From: Megachile rotundata | Lineage: Eukaryota; Arthropoda; Insecta; Hymenoptera; Megachilidae | Assembly (NCBI RefSeq): GCF_050947335.1 | Contig: NW_027473536.1 | Coordinates: 176,718-240,717 of the forward strand | Reading direction: 5' to 3' | Length of the DNA: 64,000 bases | Shown: piece after piece, positions 1-9,063 of the stretch | How positions within the stretch are numbered: position 1 is the first letter of the stretch | Layout: each line of letters starts with the position of its first letter | Notes under the pieces: generated by a model | Seen by the model: only the letters and a program-made list of their open reading frames with translations | Databases searched by the model: none | Told to the model about the DNA's origin: nothing | Position numbers and translations under genes: made by a program

Positions 1-141
1 TTAGAGGCTGAATCGTGCGAAAATGAGCATAATTCGTGCAAAACGAGCAAAATTGTTCGTTGTGGTGTTGAATTGTGCTCAGATAGGATAACTTAACATA
101 ACTAGATAGTACAGAGTCGAATTACAGCGGATATGTGCGAA
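1..141 (+). repeat. Type A monomer (141 bp, prototype)
   Basis: First monomer of the window, used as reference. Diagnostic sites in order: GTGCG after GAATC, GAGCAT, TTCGTGCAAAACGAG, TTCGTTGTGG, ATAGG after CTCAG, and CATAAC before TAGATAG. Composition by hand count is A 48, T 38, G 36, C 19, with 8 CpG. AATT or AATC steps divide it into blocks of 12, 20, 20, 20, 20, 29 and 20 bp. It carries the intact CENP-B-box-like sequence. Type A is among the commonest types and often alternates with type B. A subtype with CATCAC instead of CATAAC (called A') occurs only in the left domain, for example at 1,310, 3,465, 3,888 and 20,020. Confidence 0.95.
33..49 (+). promoter_or_regulatory. CENP-B-box-like motif in type A monomer
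   Basis: ATTCGTGCAAAACGAGC aligns to the mammalian CENP-B box NTTCGNNNNANNCGGGN at 8 of 9 fixed positions: TTCG, the central A, and C, G and final G of CGGG match; the third base of the last group is A instead of G. The motif recurs in A and, with TTCGTT in the free positions, in C, E and other monomers. Type B monomers read CCAG there and match only 7 of 9. Rough chance expectation for an 8-of-9 match on either strand of a random 141-mer is about 0.03. Binding by a CENP-B-like, pogo-derived protein is inference. Confidence 0.5.
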
Positions 142-302
142 TTAGAGGCTGAATCGTTTGAAAATGAGTAAAATCCGTTCAAAACGAGCAAAATTCGTGC
201 AAAACGAGCAAAATTGTTCATTGTGATGTTGAATTGTGCTCAGATAGGATAACTTAACATAACTGGATAGTACAGAGTCGAATTACAGCGGATATGTGCG
301 AA
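142..302 (+). repeat. Type E long monomer (161 bp)
   Basis: A 161-bp monomer with GTTTG after GAATC, GAGTAAAATCC or GAGCAAAATTC in the first block, and three instead of two copies of the roughly 20-bp TTCGTNCAAAACGAGC block. The extra length is exactly one block, so the array phase and the 20-bp AATT spacing are kept. It carries two CENP-B-box-like sequences 20 bp apart. E monomers recur throughout the window. Several copies (for example 1,874, 4,875 and 36 kb) have ACGTTC in the last block, losing the second box; others in the right domain have TTCATGC and ATTATTC (33,333; 33,917; 39.8 kb; 46.0 kb; 55.9 kb; 61.3 kb; 63.3 kb). Confidence 0.93.
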
Positions 303-443
303 TTAGAGGCTGAATCGTGCGAAAATGAGCATAATTCGTTCAAAACCAGCAAAATTGTTCATTGTGGTGTTGAATTGTGCTCAGTTACGATAACTTAACA
401 TGACTAGATAGTACAGAGTCGAATTACAGCGGATATGTGCGAA
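303..443 (+). repeat. Type B monomer (141 bp, prototype)
   Basis: Differs from type A at linked sites: TTCGTTCAAAACCAG instead of TTCGTGCAAAACGAG, TTCATTGTGG instead of TTCGTTGTGG, TTACG instead of ATAGG after CTCAG, and CATGAC instead of CATAAC. The CCAG change removes a CpG and weakens the CENP-B-box-like sequence and the TCGT/ACGA inverted repeat around it. A subtype with the B front half but ATAGG and CATAAC in the back half (called B2, for example 4,311 and 13,374) looks like a B/A recombinant. Confidence 0.93.
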
Positions 444-584
444 TTAGAGGCTGAATCGTGCGAAAATGAGCATAATTCGTTCAAAACGAGCAAAATTGTT
501 CATTGTGGTGTTGAATTGTGCTCAGTTACGATAACTTAACATGACTAGATAGTACAGAGTCGAATTACAGCGGATGTGTGCGAA
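444..584 (+). repeat. Type C monomer (141 bp)
   Basis: Has TTCGTT as in type B but keeps CGAG as in type A, then TTCATTG, TTACG and CATGAC. It therefore keeps the CENP-B-box-like sequence on an otherwise B-like background. C monomers normally precede L in the left domain, or precede D when they end in GTCGAAATAC. In the right domain a C form ending in ACAACGG (38,368; 43,081; 44,531; 51.0 kb) marks amplified blocks. Confidence 0.88.
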
Positions 585-745
585 TTAGAGGCTGAATTGT
601 GCGAAAATGAGTATAATTCGTGCAAAACGAGCAAAATTCGTGCAAAACGAGCAAAATTGTTCATTGTGGTGTTGAATTGTGCTCAGATAGGATAACTTAA
701 CATAGCTAGATAGTACAGAGTCGAATTACAGCGGATATGTGCGAA
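585..745 (+). repeat. Type L long monomer (161 bp), left-domain marker
   Basis: A second long form, distinct from E: the preceding monomer ends GGATGTGTGCG, the front reads GAATTGTGCG with GAGTATAATTCG or GGGCATAATTCG, and both extra blocks are TTCGTGCAAAACGAG. It ends in ATAGG and usually CATAGC or CATAAC. Copies start at 585, 2,317, about 7,473, 12,790, 15,650, 15,811, 17,563, 19,295, about 23.6 kb and about 25.8 kb. I find none right of about 26 kb, so L defines the left domain. It has two box-like sequences 20 bp apart; in the copies at 2,317 and 19,295 one reads TTCGTGGAAAACGAG. Confidence 0.9.
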
Positions 746-2316
746 TTAGAGGCTGAATCGCGCGAAAATGAGCATAATTCGTTCAAAACCAGCAAAATTG
801 TTCATTGTGGTGTTGAATTGTGCTCAGTTACGATAACTTAACATGACTAGATAGTACAGAGTCGAATTACAGCGGATATGTGCGAATTAGAGGCTGAATC
901 GTGAGAAAATGAGCATAATTCGTTCAAAACCAGCAAAATTGTTCATTGTGGTGTTGAATTGTGCTCAGTTACGATAACTTAACATGACTAGATAGTACAG
1001 AGTCGAATTACAGCGGATATGTGCGAATTAGTGGCTGAATCGTGCGAAAATGAGCATAATTCGTGCAAAACGAGCAAAATTGTTCGTTGTGGTGTTGAAT
1101 TGTGCTCAGATAGGATAACTTAACATAACTAGATAGTACAGAGTCGAATGACAGCGGATATGTGCGAATTAGAGGCTGAATCGTGCGAAAATGAGCATAA
1201 TTCGTTCAAAACCAGCAAAATTGTTCATTGTGGTGTTGAATTGTGCTCAGTTACGATAACTTAACATGACTAGATAGTACAGAGTCGAATTACAGCGGAT
1301 ATGTGCGAATTAGAGGCTGAATCGTGCGAAAATGAGCATAATTCGTGCAAAACGAGCAAAATTGTTCGTTGTGGTGTTGAATTGTGCTCAGATAGGATAA
1401 CTTAACATCACTAGATAGTACAGAGTCGAATTACAGCGGATATGTGCGAATTAGAGGCTGAATCGTGCGAAAATGAGCATAATTCGTTCAAAACCAGCAA
1501 AATTGTTCATTGTGGTGTTGAATTGTGCTCAGTTACGATAACTTAACATGACTAGATAGTACAGAGTCGAATTACAGCGGATATGTGCGAATTAGAGGCT
1601 GAATCGTGCGAAAATGAGCATAATTCGTTCAAAACGAGCAAAATTGTTCATTGTGGTGTTGAATTGTGCTCAGTTACGATAACTTAACATGACTAGATAG
1701 TACAGAGTCGAAATACAGCGGATATGTGCGAATTAGAGGCTGAATCGTGCGAAAACGAGCATAATTCGTGCAAAACGAGCAAAATTGTTCATTGTGGTGT
1801 TGAATTGTGCTCAGATAGGATAACTTAACATAACTAGATAGTACAGAGTCGAATTACAGCGGATATGTGCGAATTAGAGGCTGAATCGTTTGAAAATGAG
1901 CAAAATTCGTTCAAAACGAGCAAAATTCGTGCAAAACGTTCAGAATTGTTCATTGTGGTGTTGAATTGTGCTCAGATAGGATAACTTAACATAACTAGAT
2001 AGTACAGAGTCGAATTACAGCGGATATGTGCGAATTAGAGGCTGAATCGTGCGAAAATGTGCATAATTCGTTCAAAACCAGCAAAATTTTTCATTGTGGT
2101 GTTGAATTGTGCTCAGGTACGATAACTTAACATGACTAGATAGTACAGAGTCGAATTACAGCGGATATGTGCGAATTAGAGGCTGAATCGTGCGAAAATG
2201 AGCATAATTCGTTCAAAACGAGCAAAATTGTTCATTGTGGTGTTGAATTGTGCTCAGTTACGATAACTTAACATGACTAGATAGTACAGAGTCGAATTAC
2301 AGCGGATGTGTGCGAA
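585..2316 (+). repeat. 12-monomer higher-order unit of the left domain
   Basis: Monomer order L-G-F-A-B-A'-B-C-D-E-H-C, 1,732 bp (12 x 141 plus two long inserts). Another L begins immediately at 2,317. The same order occurs at 17,563-19,294 with near identity. G has CGCG and F has GTGAG after GAATC; D (1,733) has AAAACGAG in the first block; H (2,035) has AAAATGTGCAT and, here, a run of five T before CATTG. Later left-domain blocks are rearranged versions of this order, so I take it as the basic local higher-order repeat. Confidence 0.82.
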
Positions 2317-2618
2317 TTAGAGGCTGAATTGTGCGAAAATGAGTATAATTCGTGCAAAACGAGCAAAATTCGTGGAAAACGAGCAAAATTGTTCATTGTG
2401 GTGTTGAATTGTGCTCAGATAGGATAACTTAACATAGCTAGATAGTACAGAGTCGAATTACAGCGGATATGTGCGAATTAGAGGCTGAATCGCGCTAAAA
2501 TGAGCATAATTCGTTCAAAACCAGCAAAATTGTTCATTGTGGTGTTGAATTGTGCTCAGTTACGATAACTTAACATGACTAGATAGTACAGAGTCGAATT
2601 ACAGCGGATATGTGCGAA

Positions 2619-3464
2619 TTAGAGGCTGAATCGTGAGAAAATGAGCATAATTCGTTCAAAACCAGCAAAATTGTTCATTGTGGTGTTGAATTGTGCTCAG
2701 TTACGATAACTTAACATGACTAGATAGTACAGAGTCGAATTACAGCGGATATGTGCGAATTAGAGGCTGAATCGTGCGAAAATGAGCATAATTCGTGCAA
2801 AACGAGCAAAATTGTTCGTTGTGGTGTTGAATTGTGCTCAGATAGGATAACTTAACATAACTAGATAGTACAGAGTCGAATTACAGCGGATATGTGCGAA
2901 TTAGAGGCTGAATCGTGCGAAAATGAGCATAATTCGTTCAAAACCAGCAAAATTGTTCATTGTGGTGTTGAATTGTGCTCAGTTACGATAACTTAACATG
3001 ACTAGATAGTACAGAGTCGAATTACAGCGGATATGTGCGAATTAGAGGCTGAATCGTGAGAAAATGAGCATAATTCGTTCAAAACCAGCAAAATTGTTCA
3101 TTGTGGTGTTGAATTGTGCTCAGTTACGATAACTTAACATGACTAGATAGTACAGAGTCGAATTACAGCGGATATGTGCGAATTAGAGGCTGAATCGTGC
3201 GAAAATGAGCATAATTCGTGCAAAACGAGCAAAATTGTTCGTTGTGGTGTTGAATTGTGCTCAGATAGGATAACTTAACATAACTAGATAGTACAGAGTC
3301 GAATTACAGCGGATATGTGCGAATTAGAGGCTGAATCGTGCGAAAATGAGCATAATTCGTTCAAAACCAGCAAAATTGTTCATTGTGGTGTTGAATTGTG
3401 CTCAGTTACGATAACTTAACATGACTAGATAGTACAGAGTCGAATTACAGCGGATATGTGCGAA
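2619..3464 (+). repeat. Tandem duplication of F-A-B (2 x 423 bp)
   Basis: Two consecutive F-A-B trimers, 2,619-3,041 and 3,042-3,464. F is recognised by GTGAGAAAATG. The homologous segment starting at 19,597 has a single F-A-B, so this is either an expansion here or a contraction there. Together with the next entry it explains the 846-bp difference between the two copies of the large duplication. Confidence 0.88.
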
Positions 3465-4310
3465 TTAGAGGCTGAATCGTGCGAAAATGAGCATAATTCG
3501 TGCAAAACGAGCAAAATTGTTCGTTGTGGTGTTGAATTGTGCTCAGATAGGATAACTTAACATCACTAGATAGTACAGAGTCGAATTACAGCGGATATGT
3601 GCGAATTAGAGGCTGAATCGTGCGAAAATGAGCATAATTCGTTCAAAACCAGCAAAATTGTTCATTGTGGTGTTGAATTGTGCTCAGTTACGATAACTTA
3701 ACATGACTAGATAGTACAGAGTCGAATTACAGCGGATATGTGCGAATTAGAGGCTGAATCGTGCGAAAATGAGCATAATTCGTGCAAAACGAGCAAAATT
3801 GTTCGTTGTGGTGTTGAATTGTGCTCAGATAGGATAACTTAACATAACTAGATAGTACAGAGTCGAATTACAGCGGATATGTGCGAATTAGAGGCTGAAT
3901 CGTGCGAAAATGAGCATAATTCGTGCAAAACGAGCAAAATTGTTCGTTGTGGTGTTGAATTGTGCTCAGATAGGATAACTTAACATCACTAGATAGTACA
4001 GAGTCGAATTACAGCGGATATGTGCGAATTAGAGGCTGAATCGTGCGAAAATGAGCATAATTCGTTCAAAACCAGCAAAATTGTTCATTGTGGTGTTGAA
4101 TTGTGCTCAGTTACGATAACTTAACATGACTAGATAGTACAGAGTCGAATTACAGCGGATATGTGCGAATTAGAGGCTGAATCGTGCGAAAATGAGCATA
4201 ATTCGTGCAAAACGAGCAAAATTGTTCGTTGTGGTGTTGAATTGTGCTCAGATAGGATAACTTAACATAACTAGATAGTACAGAGTCGAATTACAGCGGA
4301 TATGTGCGAA
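3465..4310 (+). repeat. Tandem duplication of A'-B-A (2 x 423 bp)
   Basis: Two consecutive trimers of A' (CATCAC), B and A at 3,465-3,887 and 3,888-4,310, directly after the F-A-B duplication. The other copy of the segment has one A'-B-A at 20,020-20,442. Both expansions are exact multiples of the monomer, as expected for unequal exchange between aligned monomers. Confidence 0.87.
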
Positions 4311-4733
4311 TTAGAGGCTGAATCGTGCGAAAATGAGCATAATTCGTTCAAAACCAGCAAAATTGTTCATTGTGGTGTTGAATTGTGCTCAGATAGGATA
4401 ACTTAACATAACTAGATAGTACAGAGTCGAATTACAGCGGATATGTGCGAATTAGAGGTTGAATCGTGCGAAAATGAGCATAATTCGTTCAAAACCAGCA
4501 AAATTGTTCATTGTGGTGTTGAATTGTGCTCAGTTACGATACCTTAACATGACTAGATAGTACAGAGTCGAATTACAGCGGATATGTGCGAATTAGAGGC
4601 TGAATCGTGCGAAAATGAGCATAATTCGTTCAAAACGAGCAAAATTGTTCATTGTGGTGTTGAATTGTGCTCAGTTACGATAACTTAACATGACTAGATA
4701 GTACAGAGTCGAAATACAGCGGATATGTGCGAA

Positions 4734-7472
4734 TTAGAGGCTGAATCGTGCGAAAACGAGCATAATTCGTGCAAAACGAGCAAAATTGTTCATTGTGGTG
4801 TTGAATTGTGCTCAGATAGGATAACTTAACATAAGTAGATAGTACAGAGTCGAATTACAGCGGATATGTGCGAATTAGAGGCTGAATCGTTTGAAAATGA
4901 GCAAAATTCGTTCAAAACGAGCAAAATTCGTGCAAAACGTTCAAAATTGTTCATTGTGGTGTTGAATTGTGCTCAGATAGGATAACTTAACATAACTAGA
5001 TAGTACAGAGTCGAATTACAGCGGATATGTGCGAATTAGAGGCTGAATCGTGCGAAAATGTGCATAACTCGTTCAAAACCAGCAAAATTGTTCATTGTGG
5101 TGTTGAATTGTGCTCAGGTACGATAACTTAACATGACTAGATAGTACAGAGCCGAATTACAGCGGATATGTGCGAATTAGAGGCTGAATCGTGCGAAACT
5201 GAGCATAATTCGTGCAAAACGAGCAAAATTGTTCGTTGTGGTGTTGAATTGTGCTCAGTTACGATAACTTAACATGACTGGATAGTACAGAGTCGAATTA
5301 CAGCGGATATGTGCGAATTAGAGGCTGAATCGTGCGAAAATGAGCATAATTCGTGCAAAACGAGCAAAATTGTTCGTTGTGGTGTTGAATTGTGCTCAGA
5401 TAGGATAACTTAACATAACTGGATAGTACAGAGTCGAATTACAGCGGATATGTGCGAATTAGAGGCTGAATCGTGCGAAAATGAGTATAATTCGTTCAAA
5501 ACCAGCAAAATTGTTCATTGTGGTGTTGAATTGTGGTCAGTTACGATAACTTAACATGACTAGATAGTACAGAGTCGAATTACAGCGGATATGTGCGAAT
5601 TAGTGGCTGAATCGTGCGAAAATGAGCATAATTCGTTCAAAACCAGCAAAATTGTTCATTGTGGTGTTGAATTGTGCTCAGATAGGATAACTTAACATAA
5701 CTAGATAGTACAGAGTCGAATTACAGCGGATATGTGCGAATTAGAGGCTGAATCGTGCGAAAATGAGCATAATTCGTTCAAAACCAGCAAAATTGTTCAT
5801 TGTGGTGTTGAATTGTGCTCAGTTACGATAACTTAACATGACTAGATAGTACAGAGTCGAATTACAGCGGATATGTGCGAATTAGAGGCTGAATCGTGTG
5901 AAAATGAGCATAATTCGTTCAAAACGAGCAAAATTGTTCATTGTGGTGTTGAATTGTGCTCAGTTACGATAACTTAACATAACTAGATAGTACAGAGTCG
6001 AATTACAGCGGATATGTGCGAATTAGAGGCTGAATCGTGCGAAAATGAGCATAATTCGTTCAAAACCAGCAAAATTGTTCATTGTGGTGTTGAATTGTGC
6101 TCAGTTACGATAACTTAACATGACTAGATAGTACAGACTCGAATTACAGCGGATATGTGCGAATTAGAGGCTGAATCGTGCGAAAATGAGCATAATTCGT
6201 TCAAAACGAGCAAAATTGTTCATTGTGGTGTTGAATTGTGCTCAGTTACGATAACTTAACATGACTAGATAGTACAGAGTCGAAATACAGCGGATATGTG
6301 CGAATTAGAGGCTGAATCGTGCGAAAACGAGCATACTTCGTGCAAAACGAGCAAAATTGTTCATTGTGGTGTTGAATTGTGCTCAGATAGGATAACTTAA
6401 CATAACTAGATAGTACAGAGTCGAATTACAGCGGATATGTGCGAATTAGATGCTGAATCGTTTGAAAATGAGCAAAATTCGTTCACAACGAGCAAAATTC
6501 GTGCAAAACGAGCAAAATTGTTCATTGTGGTGTTGAATTGTGCTCAGTTACGATAACTTAACATGACTAGATAGTACAGAGTCGAATTACAGCGGATATG
6601 TGCGAATTAGAGGCTGAATCGTGCGAAAATGTGCATAATTCGTTCAAAACCAGCAAAATTGTTCATTGTGGTGTTGAATTGTGCTCAGTTACGATAACTT
6701 AACATGACTAGATAGTACAGAGTCGAATTACAGCGGATATGTGCGAATTAGAGGCTGAATCGTGCGAAAATGTGCATAATTCGTTCAAAACCAGCAAAAT
6801 TGTTCATTGTGGTGTTGAATTGTGCTCAGTTACGATAACTTAACATGACTAGATAGTACAGAGTCGAAATACAGCGGATATGTGCGAATTAGAGGCTGAA
6901 TCGTGCGAAAACGAGCATAATTCGTGCAAAACGAGCAAAATTGTTCATTGTGGTGTTGAATTGTGCTCAGATAGGATAACTTAACATAACTAGATAGTAC
7001 AGAGTCGAATTACAGCGGATATGTGCGAATTAGAGGCTGAATCGTTTGAAAATGAGTAAAATTCGTTCAAAACGAGCAAAATTCGTGCAAAACGAGCAAA
7101 ATTGTTCATTGTGATGTTGAATTGTGCTCAGATAGGATAACTTAACATAACTGGATAGTACAGAGTCGATTTACAGCGGATATGTGCGAATTAGAGGCTG
7201 AATCGTGCGAAAATGAGCATAATTCGTTCAAAACCAGCAAAATTGTTCATTGTGGTGTTGAATTGTGCTCAGTTACGATAACTTAACATGACTAGATAGT
7301 ACAGAGTCGAATTACAGGGGATATGTGCGAATTAGAGGCTGAATCGTGCGAAAATGAGCATAATTCGTTCAAAACGAGCAAAATTGTTCATTGTGGTGTT
7401 GAATTGTGCTCAGTTACGATAACTTAACATGACTAGATAGTACAGAGTCGAATTACAGCGGATGTGTGCGAA
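4734..7472 (+). repeat. 2.7-kb block present three times in the left domain
   Basis: A block beginning with a D monomer carrying CATAAGTAG followed by E with ACGTTC. It corresponds to 9,064-11,661 (offset 4,330 falling to 4,189, because one monomer marked GTGGTCAG is missing there) and to 20,866-23,604 (offset 16,132). Markers common to all three include CATACTTCG and the GTGTG monomer. The copy at 9,064 has more private differences than the other pair, so it is probably an older duplicate. Confidence 0.82.
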
Positions 7473-9063
7473 TTAGAGGCTGAATTGTGCGAAAATGAGT
7501 ATAATTCGTGCAAAACGAGCAAAATTCGTGCAAAACGAGCAAAATTGTTCATTGTGGTGTTGAATTGTGCTCAGATAGGATAACTTAACATAGCTAGATA
7601 GTACAGAGTCGAATTACAGCGGATATGTGCGAATTAGAGGCTGAATCGCGCGAAAATGAGCATAATTCGTTCAAAACCAGCAAAATTGTTCATTGTGGTG
7701 TTGAATTGTGCTCAGTTACGATAACTTAACATGACTAGATAGTACAGAGTCGAATTACAGCGGATATGTGCGAATTAGAGGCTGAATCGTGCGAAAATGT
7801 GCATAATTCGTTCAAAACCAGCAAAATTGTTCATTGTGGTGTTGAATTGTGCTCAGTTACGATAACTTAACATGACTAGATAGTACAGAGTCGAATTACA
7901 GCGGATATGTGCGAATTAGAGGCTGAATCGTGCGAAAATGAGCATAATTCGTGCAAAACGAGCAAAATTGTTCGTTGTGGTGTTGAATTGTGCTCAGATA
8001 GGATAACTTAACATAACTAGATAGTACAGAGTCGAATCACAGCGGATATGTGCGAATTAGAGGCTGAATCGTGCGAAAATGAGCATAATTCGTGCAAAAC
8101 GAGCAAAATTGTTCGTTGTGGTGTTGAATTGTGCTCAGATAGGATAACTTAACATCACTAGATAGTACAGAGTCGAATTACAGCGGATATGTGCGAATTA
8201 GAGGCTGAATCGTGCGAAAATGAGCATAATTCGTTCAAAACCAGCAAAATTGTTCATTGTGGTGTTGAATTGTGCTCAGTTACGATAACTTAACATGACT
8301 AGATAGTACAGAGTCGAATTACAGCGGATATGTGCGAATTAGAGGCTGAATCGTGCGAAAATGAGCATAATTCGTGCAAAACGAGCAAAATTGTTCGTTG
8401 TGGTGTTGAATTGTGCTCAGATAGGATAACTTAACATAACTAGATAGTACAGAGTCGAATTACAGCGGATATGTGCGAATTAGAGGCTGAATCGTGCGAA
8501 AATGAGCATAATTCGTTCAAAACCAGCAAAATTGTTCATTGTGGTGTTGAATTGTGCTCAGTTACGATAACTTAACATGACTAGATAGTACAGAGTCGAA
8601 ATACAGCGGATATGTGCGAATTAGAGGCTGAATCGTGCGAAAACGAGCATAATTCGTGCAAAACGAGCAAAATTGTTCATTGTGGTGTTGAATTGTGCTC
8701 AGATAGGATAACTTAACATAACTAGATAGTACAGAGTCGAATTACAGCGGATATGTGCGAATTAGAGGCTGAATCGTTTGAAAATGAGTAAAATCCGTTC
8801 AAAACGAGCAAAATTCGTGCAAAACGAGCAAAATTGTTCATTGTGATGTTGAATTGTGCTCAGATAGGATAACTTAACATAACTGGATAGTACAGAGTCG
8901 AATTACAGCGGATATGTGCGAATTAGAGGCTGAATCGTGCGAAAATGAGCATAATTCGTTCAAAACCAGCAAAATTGTTCATTGTGGTGTTGAATTGTGC
9001 TCAGTTACGATAACTTAACATGACTAGATAGTACAGAGTCGAAATACAGCGGATATGTGCGAA

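Larger units (their letters stand above)
1..8056 (+). repeat. Segmental duplication, copy 1
   Basis: Matches 16,979-24,188. The offset is 16,978 up to about 3.0 kb and 16,132 after 4.3 kb; the 846-bp difference is two three-monomer tandem expansions present only here (2,619-4,310). Shared private variants show common descent: GTGGCTG at 1,031, CGCGCTAAAA at 2,491, CATAACTCG at about 5,063, GTGGTCAG at about 5,533, CATACTTCG at about 6,332, GATGCTG at about 6,447, GTCGATTTAC at 7,165 and AATCACAG at about 8,035. Similarity stops inside the monomer beginning at 8,057. I noticed only isolated substitutions between the copies, so the event looks recent. Confidence 0.9.

Noticed and set aside
585..745. 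A bacterial promoter in L monomers (TTGTGC with TATAAT).
   Set aside because: The two elements are only 9 bp apart, far below the usual 16-18 bp, and the setting is a eukaryotic satellite.
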